From Cryptomeria japonica (taxonomy: Eukaryota > Streptophyta > Pinopsida > Cupressales > Cupressaceae): a DNA stretch of 64,000 bases. How positions within the stretch are numbered: position 1 is the stretch's first letter; every line of letters starts with the position of its first letter. A program made the position numbers and the translations under genes. Location: assembly GCF_030272615.1 (NCBI RefSeq), contig NC_081414.1, positions 907,933,009-907,997,008 of the forward strand, in the 5' to 3' direction. Below, piece by piece: positions 34,135-47,300 of this stretch. Below the pieces are notes generated by a model. That model was not told where the DNA came from and ran no database searches. It worked only from the letters and a program-made list of their open reading frames with translations.

Positions 34135-35255
34135 TGTTAGGATAACTAGTGAACAACTGAGAGGGGAGGGGGTGAATTAGTTGTTAACTGATTATAAATT
34201 TTAATCCATAATATGTTCTTAAATAAATCGAGTACCGATAAAGCACATACAAATGTCGGTAGGAACAGATACTAGTAAACAATACAACTTAACAATTAAC
34301 TAGATAATCAATGGAAAGAAACCATACCACATAAAACCATGCTTTGTATGTGGAAAACCCAAGAAGGGAAAAACCACGGTGGGAAACCTACCCACAGTTA
34401 GATGATACTTTTGCAGAAAGCATGTGTTACAATGAGAGGCATGCACTTGCAGGAAGGCACACTACCTAGAGCGTACTGCTCATTACAAAAGAGTCTCACT
34501 GACTACAGAGAGGCTACAACCTTCTTAAGATAAATGAACAACAATCTAATAGAGTGAACTACTAGAAATAACATCTACTATGCCTGATTATAGTCCTAGT
34601 TAAGCTCAATGTCGGAGGACAAAATCATCTTCTGAATCCAATTCGATCACCAATGATTGACCAACTCCTCTGCCTAAATGATATTACAATATTCGCATAT
34701 TACATTCCTTGACCATGACCTTTCTAATAACCATGATACTTTACAAAGAGTTTCTACCTCTTATTTATACAAACCCTAAGGCCTAAACTGATTAGGTCGA
34801 CCACCTAAAGATATTACAATAATATCATTACATAATTCCATTTACAATGATATGCCATGTCGACTTAAGACCAAAACAATAATAACAAATCCATAAAACA
34901 TCTTGAATCATCCAAGTAAAGTGTAGAGTACATGCTAGCATGATACTGGTCCATAACCGAGATAGGTACCAGACCTATTCTAGGTCCACCATGCCAAAGC
35001 AAAGTCTTCAAGCAATTGAAGCATGATCAACAAACATCTTCAGCATCTTGAAATCCATTTAGAAGTTTCACCAACACCAATTATGCATCTTGTCACAATT
35101 CCTCAATGAAAGCTCTATCGGTATATCTTTAAACCAGTGTCGGTAAGGGTTTACCAGAGTGTATGATAACATCCAATTACCAAGCCAGTGCCAACTGACC
35201 AAAACATGCTCATGGAGCATATAGCACATGAAATCAAATATACTGCACTGATCCA
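34135..35255 (-). repeat. 3' LTR of copia A, remaining 1121 bases, inverted
   Basis: Reads on the minus strand from TGGATCAGTG (just after the B insertion point) to CTTATCCTAACA-like end at 34135. It matches 20480-21598. Its outer neighbours are O (34134) and the B 5' LTR (35256), exactly the flanks predicted for the 3' LTR of A, but reversed. Confidence 0.93.
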
Positions 35256-35895
35256 TGTTAGTGTAGGTTTTTTATTTTTCTTATGTTAGGGGTATTTATT
35301 TTTCCTACACATATATTATTTAAGCTTGCTTAGGTTAATAGGAGTGGTTTATATGAGGACACGTGGCAAAATACTTCAGCTACATGTGTAACTCTCCACC
35401 TCACATGGATAGTTGAGTTACACACCCTCTTTTGGCTTGTTGTGCCACCTCTCATAACCACTATTTTGTCATTTCCTAAGTGGGTTATGGGGTAGTTGGG
35501 TTTCACACCCTCTTTTTGCCTTATGTGCCAACTTTCTCAACTCCTTTTTTGTCTTCATGTAAGGAGGTTATGCCACATGTTTTGGCATTTACCAAGAAGG
35601 TAAAACCTCCCACTTTTTATGGAGAATAGGAGTTAATGCACCCCTTGGATGTATATGCTTATATTTTTCTATATAATAAGTACTATACTCTCACCTTCAC
35701 TAGTTAAGTTAGTAGAGTGATAGCTCGATGAGAGTCTTCTCAAAATTCTCCTCTTTGTCTCTATTTCTCTCTCATATTGAAATTATCTTCATTCAACTAT
35801 TTTGATCTTCGATCATCCGTTGTGTGAGGAGTTACATGTGATCTACGACTGAGATCAGATCTTGGCTCGATTCTCACTTCTCGAAGAATTTCACA
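35256..35895 (+). repeat. 5' LTR of copia B
   Basis: 640 bases from TGTTAGTGTAGG to AATTTCACA, with the primer site immediately after. A TATA-like TATATAATA lies near 35669. It is preceded by ATCCA (35251-35255), the partner of TGGAT at 26218-26222. It lacks the C-rich block of the A/C/E/L LTRs and is much shorter, so it belongs to another copia lineage. Confidence 0.95.
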
Positions 35896-35907
35896 TGGTA
35901 TCAGAGC
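35896..35907 (+). other. Primer-binding site of copia B
   Basis: TGGTATCAGAGC directly at the LTR end with no spacer. Confidence 0.92.
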
Positions 35908-36926
35908 TTATTGTCTAGTATAGCTCATTGCTTTTTTATTTATTTATTTGAGGGATTTGAGATTTTTATATAGCTAATATTTTCCTTAAAAACTAAGTAT
36001 GCTCTTCTCCTGCATTCTCGTGTGATCTGGAGAATCAGAACAGTTTAAAGGAAAATAGCTTCTAGTTAAATCTGGTTTACTTGTATGTGTTCTTGTAAGA
36101 TTTGGGTGATTATAGCTTTGTGATAATATTGGAATCTTAATAAGAATTTCCAGAGTGTCCATAAGACTTGACAAAGTCAAAAGTGACTTTTACTTCACCA
36201 AAATCAGAGTTTGGAAGACACAGTAAAAATCAAAGTAATTTTTTTTTTACTGGAGCTATTTTCATTTTGGCTTTAATGTTCCAACTTCTGTTCATTTTCA
36301 CAAAAAATGATTTCTGGGTTTTCTTCCCAGCATTGAAAAAATTTTGGGTTTCAGATTGTATTTCCAGAAAATTAATAAATTTGGTAGAAATTGAGCTTAA
36401 ATAGGGCCTAAGCCATTTTTTCTTTCAGGAAAATTCGACAACATTTCTTAAAAGTTGCACAACTTTTGCCTCAGGTGTCAGATTTTTGCAAACAAATACT
36501 TGATGGAAAGCTGGAAATGAGAACTCTCCATTATTGCAGGTCTAATTGAATTTTTTTGCGTTTTTATATTAGATATTAAAGGTTGTATCAGTTTCTTCTT
36601 TTTCTCTTCAACTGGTCATATCTTTCTCCTCACAACTCTGTTTTTCAAAAACTAATAGTTGTTGGAAAGGTATTGAGATAAATTAAGTAGTTATAAGGCT
36701 AATTTGTTTCAGATCTCGCCTCAAATTATTTGTATTTAAAATCTCTATTGGTTTCTTAAAAGAATTGTAATCTGATAAAAAGCCTTGTAAATGCACTAAT
36801 TATAAAGTGCCAACCTTGTAATATTTGGGGGGAGGTGATTTTTGAGACTAGTGAAAAGGGGGGGTGTCTTTTGTGCCTTCTTTCTTGCACTTTTCCTGAT
36901 TCTTTGTAATCTTCTTTTCCACTATC
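35908..36926 (+). other. Long untranslated leader of copia B
   Basis: About 1.0 kb between primer site and gag ATG, T-rich, with short frames that resemble nothing. The run 'ggggggaggtg' near 36830 and 'aaaggggggggtg' near 36855 are purine-rich. A leader this long could fold for RNA packaging (inference). Confidence 0.7.
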
Positions 36927-38368
36927 ATGGATGCATCTATAGTTCCACTTTTAACATCATATAATTATTTTGAATGGAAATCTAAGATGATAATATATCT
37001 GAAAAAGACATGGATATCATCGTGTTACTATGGGACTTGAAATTGAACCTCAAGATGCTGCAGAAAAGATTAAATGGTTTAATAAATGTGATGAAGATTT
37101 TGGTACTCTATGTATGTCAGTCTCTCCAGACCTTCTTTTTCACATTGAATCTGCCACTACACCAAATGCAGTGTGGACCACTTTGGAAAACCTCTTTGGT
37201 AAGTAGGATGAGCTAAGAGGTCATTAGTTAGAGAATGAACTCATAGGGTTGAATCCAACCAATTTTGATATTATACAAGACTTCTTCACTAAACTTAAGT
37301 CTGTAAGATTGCAGTTGGAACGGTGTGGAACTAAAAAAGATGATAAGCAACTGATCTTGAATATTCTTTCTAAGCTTGGTCCTAACTATTTAGTGTTTGT
37401 TTCTACATTCTATTCTACAAAATGTGCCCTAGGTACCACATTCAAAATACCTTCTCTGGATGAATTTGCTGCAGAACTCACTAGGGAGCAAGACAAATTG
37501 GTTCAAATGGGTACAATAAAACCCTCTAAGTCACATGCCTTAGTTGTAAATCAAGGTATAAAAGAACAAAAAGGGTCTAGTAAGCAAGATAAGAAACAAA
37601 AGAACCAAGGAGAGAAGAAAAAAGATCAGAAATCTGCTACTTCAAAAGCAGATAATCAGACCTTTTCATCAAGAGGTAAACAAAGGAGAAGGTCAAGTGT
37701 TCTTATTGTAAGAGGCTTGGTCATGATGAACATAAGTGTTTAAAGAAACAAATTGATCACCTTTCAAATCTTCTTGAAAAGAATAATATCAAGGTGCCTG
37801 ATTCAGTCAAACAGAGTTCACCAGAAGGATCTTCTAAGGATATAGATAAGAGTAAAGGGAAAGGAAAGGGTAAGGCCCTAGTTGTTGTTGCTTCACAACC
37901 CAATTCTTGGATAATTGACTTGGGTGCCTCGCACCACATGGCTTCTTCAAAGATGATTTCACCTCTTTAGAGCCATGTTTTATGCCTTCCATACTAATGG
38001 GTGATGACACTCCTGTTGAAGTGCATGGGAGAGGGTCTGTTGATGTGGGCAAAGGAACATTTAAGGATGTCCTTTGTGTTCCATCTTTATCAACTAATCT
38101 CCTATTTGTTTATCAGATCACTCACACTAGTTCTAGCAAGCGAGTTGAGTTCACACCAGATACAATGGTAATCAGTGAAATGCATAATGGGTCTACTATT
38201 GTTGTGGCAAAAACATATCATCAATCCAGATTATATTTGTTTTCTAACTTTGTTTCTGACTCTCCTTCGATAGTTTTACTCACTCATGCAGATGAGATTA
38301 GTTGTTTGTGGCATCAACGATTTGGCCACTTGAACTATCATTACTTGCAACAACTCAGTCAACAAGAC
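36927..38368 (+). pseudogene. Copia B gag, protease and integrase start
   Basis: ATG 36927 opens MDASIVPLLTSYNYFEWKSK, a typical copia Gag start. Gag continues through frameshifts (near 37015) and stops (37204, 37228) to a Lys-rich segment and a zinc knuckle CSYCKRLGHDEHKC (about 37697-37740, entered by frameshift). The protease motif WIIDLGASHHMASS (about 37909) has D-L-G in place of D-S/T-G. The integrase zinc region begins at LWHQRFGHLNYHYL and is cut at 38368 by the insertion of C; it resumes at 47376 after the AAGAC duplication. Unlike A/C/E/I, B has the GASHHM form of the protease motif. Confidence 0.9.
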
Positions 38369-39950
38369 TGTTGGCATTATGTGAACCGGCATGAGCCTTA
38401 TGTAAACTGGCAAGAAGACATAACGATATTGTATGTTGTCATTGATGTCAATATGAGACATGGTGAGAACCGGCACATGTGATAGGTGAAGATAGAGGAA
38501 CTGGCATATGTATGAACCGATTTATATGCCAAAGTGAAGCGGCACATTTGTTCAAGGTGAACTGGCATGTAGTTATGTGAACCGGCACATGGAAGCATTG
38601 TATGGTTACCGGTTGGAGAAAATCAAGTGACTCAATTGGTAATCTTCGTGTGATGAGTTAGCAGTATGATGGAGGAAAAATCATGTTGCCACGTAATCTC
38701 TATGCGTGTGAAGGATCTTACATGAAGTAGACTATTCCTATCCACCTCAGGAAAGTGCGAAGTCTGTCAAACGGTGATAATGCATGATGGGTTATCAGCT
38801 GCCATGAAAATAGTGGATAATGGATGATGGAGAATGTCTTGAGATGGATTCAAGATTGTTGCATTTAATGCAATATGATTCAATGGTCAGGATCAAACTG
38901 TCTGAATTGCTTGACCTAATAGGTTTAGGGTTTAGGGTTTTTGTTACCAACCTGTATGTTTCCTATAAGGTTGATGTTGGGTTTCTATCTAAGGTTGTTG
39001 GTAAAAAGTTGTGAGTGTGTATCCAAGGAAAGTGATACGTGATTCTTGCCAGACCATAGGAGAGAAGAGATACCTGCAAAGTGAATGTGCAGAAGGAAAA
39101 GAGGAGCCTAAATGGATCTGCATTAGCATTAATTGTTGTTAATAGATCATTGTAATACGTGTTGATCTCTAACCACTTCAATAGTTGTAAAATCCCCTAA
39201 CAGGGTAGCCTTAACTGGCTTGATTCAAAATCCCATAATTCGGGTGGTCTTAACTAGCTTGTTTCAAATCCCTTAACTAGGTAACTCGAGGCTAATGAGT
39301 TCTGAGAAGCTTGAGAAGTTTAGGAGATCCATTCAGCTATTGAGTTCTTGGAATCCTCTAACAAGGTGACCCTACCGGGTTTATCCCTTAACCGGGTATC
39401 CCCTAACTAGGTGATCCCTAACAGGATCGATTCCTACCAGAACCTATTGTAATGTCCTTAACTGGACAAGGCTCCTAACAGAGTGGACTTCTAAAGAGTT
39501 CAAAAAGCAGCTTGTAGGTATTCACCCCCACCCTGGTTTTTCCCAGTTGGGTTTCCACATGAAAAATATGTGTGTCATGTGAAATGATTTTGTCTTGTGA
39601 TGCTTTGTCTTACCTATTAAGAATATGAAGGTTCTATGTTTTATGCCTGTCTATAAAACACATTGAACTCACTGTTGTGAAGATTTGATGGTTAAGTTTA
39701 CTTATTTATGCATGAGAATATAATGATACTGTGGTATTGAGCCAAGAGGAAAGCTTATTGAGTGATCGGTTCATGAGTGGTTGAGCTATACTGGATATTG
39801 CTGGTTGCACTTTGTTTCACCGGTATCTCTGTTTGTTAGTCTTTTGGAGTATTTGTTGTCAAACCAGTTTTGGATGATATTGGTGTTTGTACCGATTCAC
39901 CCCCCCTCTCAGTACCGGTTTGGTACTAGTGGATCATCATTGAGTTATCA
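38369..39950 (+). repeat. 5' LTR of copia C
   Basis: 1582 bases, TGTTGGCATTATGTGAACC to GAGTTATCA. Compared with the 3' LTR it lacks a segment of about 32 bases near 38605 ('gtagcctccacttcaggg' and flanks), has an extra 'tatcccctaactagg' near 39390, and differs at scattered transitions. Features: GGTTTAGGGTTTAGGG near 38926; C-rich block at 39899. Confidence 0.96.
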
Positions 39951-39952
39951 AT

Positions 39953-39964
39953 TGGTATCAGAGC
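39953..39964 (+). other. Primer-binding site of copia C
   Basis: TGGTATCAGAGC two bases after the LTR. Confidence 0.95.
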
Positions 39965-40019
39965 ACTCTAGGTCCTCTGTGTTGTAAGCTTAACCACTTA
40001 AGGAAAAGATCCTAGCCAA

Positions 40020-43000
40020 ATGATGAAGAGGGAAGGTCCAAAGTTCAATAGGGAAAACTTTGGTATATGGAAGGACAGGACGAAGATATTCATCAAAAGC
40101 ATGGGTGTTCAACACTGGAGTTATGTTGAAAATGTATATGTTGTTCCTACCGGTACTCTCACCAATGACCAAAACAGAGAGATACAAGAAAATGGGCAAG
40201 TCATGGAAGCCCTCATCCGTAGTCTTTCTAACATTGAGTTTATTAATGTTGAGGACAAGGCAAATCCCAAAGAGGTATGGGATGCTCTTGAAAATATTTA
40301 TGGTGGTGATGAGCATGTAAAACAGGCTAAGGAAGAGAGCCTGAGAGGAAAGTTTGAAGACATGCGAATGGTTGAAGGAGAGACCATTCAGTAGTATGGA
40401 ATAAGAATCAAAATAGTTGTTGGAGAAATAAAGAGTGCAGGTGGCAAAATAGAAGATTCCACTGTGGTAAGTAAAGTCCTGAGATCCCTATTGCCGGTCT
40501 ATGCAATAAGCATTGCTGCTATTCAGGAGCTGAGATCAATAGACAAGTCCAAGGTGTCCTTGGACTCCATCATAGCCAAGTTGACAACCTATGAGCTGAA
40601 TAGCTTTGATGTTAGTGTTCAAAAGTTAGAATCAACTTTTAAAGCTTTTGCTATACCATCTAGAAAAGGAAAAGAGGCTAGCACTAGTGGGGAACACAAT
40701 TAGAACAGAGAAATGAAGGATGAAGAGTTTCTGATGGAATTTGAAGCTCTTCTTGCCAGGAGATTTTTAAAAGGGACTGGTAAATACAAAGGTAAGCTTC
40801 CTTTGAGATGTTTCTCTTGTAACCGGATAGGACATATTGCTATCAACTGTCCTATTAGTGACAACAAGGACAAACCAGAAAGGTTCAAGAAATTCAAAGG
40901 AGGAAACCGGAGAAATTGTTTTGTGGCAGTTGATGAAGGTGTCACAGATGAGGAATCAGAAGATGAAGAGAATGAAGACATTGTGTTCATTGCTGTAAAG
41001 GAAGATGTGGTAGACAAGAAGGCTCTTGTCTCCTAGTTTGATGATTCCAATGAGTGGATCATTGACAATGGATGCTCTCACCATATGACTGGTGACCGGA
41101 GCAAGTTTCTATCCTTAGAAAAGTATGATGGTGGTGTGGTTCGCTTTGGCAATGATGCACCATGCATGGTCAAAGGCAGAGGGTCCATCTCCTTGAATGG
41201 AAAGAGTAGTGTTGACAATGTGTACTGGGTTGATGGTCTCAAACACAACCTTCTAAGTGTTGCCCAATTAAATGACAGTGGCCTCACTTTGTAATTCAAG
41301 AATGGAGTTTGTAGAATCAAAGGTGAAGATGGTAAATTGGTAGCCACCGGCATGCATACTAAAGGTAACCTAATTCATCTAAATGTTAATATAAGTACAT
41401 GTCTTATGGCTAAGCTTGATGATAGCTCGATATGGCATAGGAGATTCTATCATGTGAACTTTGACAACATTGTGAAGGCTAGTAAGATCAAGGCAGTTAA
41501 AGGGTTGCCGGTGCTGAGCAAACCAGATAATACCTTGTGTAGAGAATGTCAATTGGGGAAAATATCTTCCTCAACCTTTAAAGGTAAATATTTCACTGCT
41601 GGCAACTTGCTTGATCTTATGCATACTGATTTATATGGTCCTATGAAAGCTAAAAGTGTGCAGGGTGATAGGTACTTTATAATTCTCACTGATGACTACT
41701 CAAGAATGATGTGGGTCACATTCTTGAAAGACAAGTCTGAAGCTTTTGGGAAATTCAAATCTTTTAGAGCATTAGTGGAGAAGGAAAGCGGTAAAGGGAT
41801 CAAGTGTCTCAGAACTGATCAAGGAGGGGAATTCACTTCCAGTAAATTCAACAAGTACTGTGAAGAATTTGGCATCAAGAGATAGCTGTCTGCCCCCCAG
41901 ACTCCATAGCAGAATGGCCTAGCAGAGAGGAATAACCAGACTGTAGTTGAAGCAGCTAGAACTATGTTGATCCAAGGAAAGGTTGCTCACACCTTTTGGA
42001 GAGAAGCGGTGAGCACTGCAGTCTACACTATGAACCGGGTACTCATCAAAAAGGGTAAGGACAAAACTCCTTATGAGTATTGGACCGGTAAGACACCTAT
42101 GGTTAACTACTTTAAGGTATTTGGTAGCAAATGTTACATCAAGAGGAGTGAACATCAGGGAAAATTTGAAGCTAAATGTGATGAAGGAATATTTATAGGA
42201 TATTCCACCAAGAGTAAAGCTTTCAAGTGCTACAACAATAGGACTTAGAGAATTATGGAAATCATCAATGTAAGAGTTGATGAATCCTCTGAGAAGACTG
42301 AGGAAATTGGCAATGAGCAAGTTGTAAATGAACCGGTTGCAACCTTCTGGGAACCAGTTGTTAGTCTACCTAGTACCAGTAATAGTGTTTCTGAACCGGT
42401 GAATGCTGATACTGATGAAGATGAGGATGAAGAAGAAAAGCAAGACGAACCAGTTAAGACCATTCCACGGTATGTCAAGTTGAATCATGACCCTAAGCAG
42501 ATCATAGGTGATAAGGATGTAGGAATCCTTACCAGAAGAAAGATCAGAGAAAACTCATGTATGATCTCTGAATTTGAGCCCAAGTCATTCAAAGAGGCTC
42601 ATAAAGATGAAGACTGGATCAAGGCAATGGAAGAAGAACTTGACCAGATAGAGAAAAATGGTACATGGTCCTTGGTACCCAGACCAGAGCATAAAAATGT
42701 CATTGGCACCAAATGGGTGTTCAGAAATAAGTTGAATGAGGATGGCACAGTGATTTGGAATAAAGCCAGACTGGTATGCAAAGGATATGCTCAAGAAGAA
42801 GGTGAAGACTATGAGGAAACCTTTGCTCCTGTAGCTAGATTGGAAGGAGTTCATATGCTTCTTGCATATGTAGCTTTTAAGAGATTCAAGGTATATCAAA
42901 TGGATGTAAAATCTGCATTCCTAAATGTTGTACTTGAAGAGGAGGTGTATATTGAGCAACTGGATGGGTTTACCCTATCTGAAGATAGTGACATGGTATG

Positions 43001-44077
43001 TAGGCTACACAAAGCATTATATGGTCTAAAGAAAGCACCTAGGGCATGGTATGAGTGCCTACATTCCCATCTTGTGAATATTGGATTTGAGAGAACAAGT
43101 GAAGATAGCAATATCTACTTGAAGTTTGAAGAAGATCAGATCTTGATCTGTGAAGTTTTTGTTGATGACATTATTTTTGGAGGAGATGACAAGATGAGTC
43201 ATGAGTTTTTTGATGAAATGAAGAAAGAGTTTGAGATGTCACTCATAGGGGAGATTAAGTTCTTCATAGGACTACAGATCTAGCAAATGAATGATGGAAT
43301 CTTCATCACTTAGTCCAAATATGTCAAAGAGGTGTTGGAGACTTTTGGCATGGAAGATAGCAAACCGGTTGCAAACTGACAAAGGAGGATAATTTTGCAC
43401 TGGTTGATGAGAAGGAATACCGGTCTATGATTGGTAAGTTGCATTATGTAGTGCATAGAAGACCGGATATTGCACATGTAGTTGGCATCACTGCAAGGTT
43501 CCGGAAGAGTCCAAGAGAATCTCACTTGAGTGCAGTCAAGCAAATTCTTAGGTATCTGAAGGGAACAATTGACTATGGATTGTGGTACCCATATAGCAAT
43601 AATTTCAATCTAAAAGTATTCACAGATGCTGATTGGGCCGATAATGTGGATGACCGGAAGAGCACAACCGGTGGTGCATTCTTTCTTAGTGGTAGACTGG
43701 TCTCATGGATGAGTAAAAAATAGAGTTGCATCTTTTAGTCTACAGCAGAAGCAGAGTATGTTGCAGCTTTCATGAACTACACTCAGACAATTTGGATGAA
43801 GCATGTACTGGAAGGCTTCAAGATCCCTGTATTTGAACCGATAAGTATATTCTGTGATAACACAAGTGCTATCAATATATCAAAGAATCCGGTTTTACAT
43901 TCTAGAACCAAGCATTTTGAGCTTAAGTATCATTTCCTAAGGGAAAAGGTTCAGAATAAAGAGATTGCACTGGAGCATGTGTCCAGTAAGGAGCAGTTAG
44001 TAGACATATTCACCAAGCCTCTCCCAAAGACAACATTTGTGCATTTGAGAGGTGAATTAGGGGTATTGCCCCTTTAG
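40020..44077 (+). pseudogene. Copia C gag-pol polyprotein remnant
   Basis: ATG 40020 (MMKREGPKFNRENFGIWKDR) starts Gag; zinc knuckle CFSCNRIGHIAINC about 40809-40850; protease WIIDNGCSHHMTGD about 41057, with D-N-G replacing D-S/T-G; integrase zinc region [18 protein letters not shown] (41430-41560) and core D (HTDLYG, about 41623), D (RTDQGGEF, about 41815), E (NGLAERNN, about 41930), all three present; reverse transcriptase 42640-43265 ([21 protein letters not shown] near 43160); RNase H 43610-44077 (TDADWAD, STAEAEYVAA, FTKPLPKTTF). Eleven in-frame stops: 40392, 40701, 41034, 41292, 41883, 41907, 42246, 43281, 43311, 43721, 43736. Near 43370 roughly 20 bases are missing, shifting the frame. 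It is the best preserved pol here. Confidence 0.95.
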
Positions 44078-44338
44078 GAGGTGAACTAAAAGTGATTGTT
44101 CCACATCAGTCAAGTATTGAAAAGACAAATCTTTTGTTGATTGGTGTGTTTATGGATGCTACTCCTCAGGGGGAGCAGCATGATGAAACAGTGATGATTG
44201 TACCTCCACTTTGGCATTGTTGTCAAAGGGGGAGAAGGAGTGAGAGTGAAGCGAAAAGATATCTGTAGCAAATGGGGAGAAGATGTGAAGCAGAGAAGAT
44301 ATCTTTTGTATATTGCCATCAATGCCAAAGGGGGAGAT
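44078..44338 (+). other. C 3' spacer and polypurine tract
   Basis: Non-coding. It holds GGGGGAGC at 44170, AAAGGGGGAGAAG at 44226 and the tract AAAGGGGGAGAT at 44327-44338 before the LTR. The repeated phrase 'ttgtcaaagggggag' / 'aatgccaaagggggag' is characteristic of SIRE-like copia 3' ends. Confidence 0.88.
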
Positions 44339-47300
44339 TGTTGGCATTATGTGAACCGGCATGAGCTTTATGTAAACTGGCACGAAGACATAATGATATT
44401 GTATGTTGTCATTGATGTCAATATGAGACATGGTGAGAATCGGCACATGTGATAGGTGAAGACAAAGGAACCAGCATATGTATGAACTGGTTTATATGCC
44501 AAAGTGAAGCGGCACATTTGTTCAAGGTGAACTGACATGTAGCTATGTGAACGAGCACATGGAAGCATTGTATGGTTACCGGTTGGTAGGTAGCCTCCAC
44601 TTCAGGGTTTCCGGTTTGAGCAACTCAAGTGACTCAATCAGTAATCTTCATGTGATGAGTTAGTATTATGATGGAGGACAGATCATGTTGCCACGTACGC
44701 TCTATGCACGTGAAGGATCTTGCATGAAGAAGACTATTCCTATCCACCTCAGGAAAGTGCGAAGTCTGTCAAATGGTGATAATGCATGATGGGTTATCAG
44801 TCGCTATGAAAATGGTGGATAATGGATGATGGAGAATGTCTTGAGATCGATTCAAGATTATTGCATTTAATGCAGTATGATTCAATGGTCAGGATCAAAC
44901 CGTCTGAATTGCTTGACCTAATAGGTTTAGGGTTTAGGGTTTTTGCTACCGACTTGTATGTTTCCTATAAGGTCGATGTTGGGTTTCTATCTAAGGTTGT
45001 GGGCAAAAAGTTGTGAGTGTGTATCCAAGGAAAGTGATACGTGATTCTTGCCAGACCATAGGAGAGAAGAGATACTTGCAAAGTGAATGTGCAGAAGGAA
45101 AAGAGGAGCCTAAACGGATCTGCATTAGCATTAAGTGATGTTAACATATTATTGTAATGTGTTGATCTCTAACCACATCAACATTTGTAAAATCCCCTAA
45201 TAGGGTAGCCTTAACTGGCTTGATTCAAAATCCCTTAAATCGGGTGGTCTTAACCGGCTTGTTTCAAATCCCTTAACTGGGTAACTCGAGGCTAATGAGT
45301 TCTGAGAAGCTTGAGAAGCTTAGGAGATCCTTTTAGCTATTGAGTTCTTGAAATCCTCTGACAAGGTGGCCCTACTGGGTTTAACCCTTAACCGGGTGAT
45401 CCCTAACAGGATCAGTTCCTACCAGAACCTATTGTAATGTCCTTAACCGGACAAGGCTCCTAACAGAGCAGACTTCTAAAGAGTTCAAAAAGAAGCTTTT
45501 GGGTATTCATTCCCATCGTGGTTTTTCCCAATTGGGTTTCCACGTGAAAAATATGTGTGTCATATGAAATGCTTTTGTCTTGTGATGCTTTGTCTTACCT
45601 ATTAAGCATATGAAGGTTCTGATGCCCTCCTAAATGGCACAAGGTTAGTAAATGATCAACAACACAAAAAGACACAAAACCATTAGATTGTTAGCGTTAG
45701 TCAATCAAAAACTAATCTAAAAAGGCATACCAAGAGAGAAACTAAAAACATGCTAATATATCTAACTAAAGAAGCAAAGATAATGAGGCATCTCCAAATG
45801 CCTCTTAGCATGGTTTTGGTTCCTTTCTCCCTTGTTCCTCTCCTCTCCAAGTTCCAAAATAGTGTAGCTCTCAGCAGCTTTTTGCAGTATGGATGCTTAT
45901 GGAGGATTGAGATTGTAGCATTGAGCTTTGAATGTGAAATAAAAAGCTAATGCTATGCTATTGATGCTAAACTGATATATTTTAACCAAAATAACAAGAT
46001 ATTAGATGATTATGCTAAGAATGCTCTCTAAAATGTCTATAGCTTAGATGCATACAAGTTTTCAGGATTTGGATTATGTAGAAATGGGCTCTATTTATAG
46101 GAAAAATGGAGCAATGGATGGTTAAGATTGAAAGATTCAATCAAGGGTTGAGTTTGAAAGTTGGGGATCCATGTGCACAATTGGCACCAATGAAATGATG
46201 ACAAGTGTCAACATAGGGTTGGGTTGAGAAAGGGGTTGGAGGCATTAAAGGCTTGAGAAGACCTCATGGTTATCTAAAGGCTAAGGGTCAAGTCTAAATT
46301 AAGCTTACCCACTGGATTAAGAGTTAATCCAAGGATAAACCTTTGTGCAAATGTTTAAGAGATAATCATGGTCAAAGCATTAATGGCCTGATGAGACCTT
46401 TGGGTTGGATAGAGGTTGAGTCAAAACAAATGTTTTAACCATGTGGGAGGGTTTGAATTAACCATTAATGGTTATTGGAGACTTTGGGGATTAAGTGGTT
46501 GAAGGTTGAAAGCCTTTAAAGGTTATCAAAGACTTTGAGCCATTTAGTGGTTGAAGACTTGAAGCCTTTAATGATTATCAAAGACTTTGAGGTTTTGAGA
46601 AGTGACTTCCCTTTCCTTAGGGATGTGACAAAGTTTAGAGGATGGATTAGGCTAATTAGGAAGGGGTTAGAAGAGTCTAGAAGGGGATTAGATTTTGCAA
46701 GTGGATTTGGTGGGTGAGGGAAAACAGGATTTTATTTAAAATAAAAATTCATTTATTCCAATAAATGTGTGCAAGTTGCATTTGTAGGAAAATGCAAGTG
46801 GGGTGGGGATAATGATTTAAATAAATGTTTTATTTAATTTATTTAAAAGAGGAATAGGGGGATCTAATTAATTGATTTGTATTTGGTTTAATGAATTAAT
46901 TAAAATAAATTGAATAATTTATTTAATTAATAGAAGAATGTTTGGAGATGAATTAATTAAATATTTATCTAATTAACTGATGGCTTAATGGATTTTTAAT
47001 CAAATAAATAGCAAATATTCATTTAATTAAAATGGACATATTTATGTGACTACAGGTTCTATGTTTTATGCCTGTCTATAAAACACATTGAACTCACTAT
47101 TGTGAAGATTTGATGGTTAAGTTTACCTATTTATGCATGAGAATATAATGATACTGTGGTATTGAGCCAAGAGGAAAGCTTATTGAGTGACTGGTTCATG
47201 ACTGGTTGAGCTATACTAGATATTGTCCGTTGCACTTTGTTTCACCGGTATCCCTGTTTGTTAGTCTTTTGGAGTATTTGCTATCAAACCGGTTTTGGAT

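Noticed and set aside
37982..38482. Single 166-residue frame running past 38368
   Set aside because: The last ~38 residues are read from the C LTR; the real coding unit stops at the insertion and resumes at 47376.
38276..38598. Minus-strand frames rich in Met/His across the C LTR start, repeated at 44159-44600
   Set aside because: The two copies are open only because the LTRs are duplicates; no codon preference or homology.
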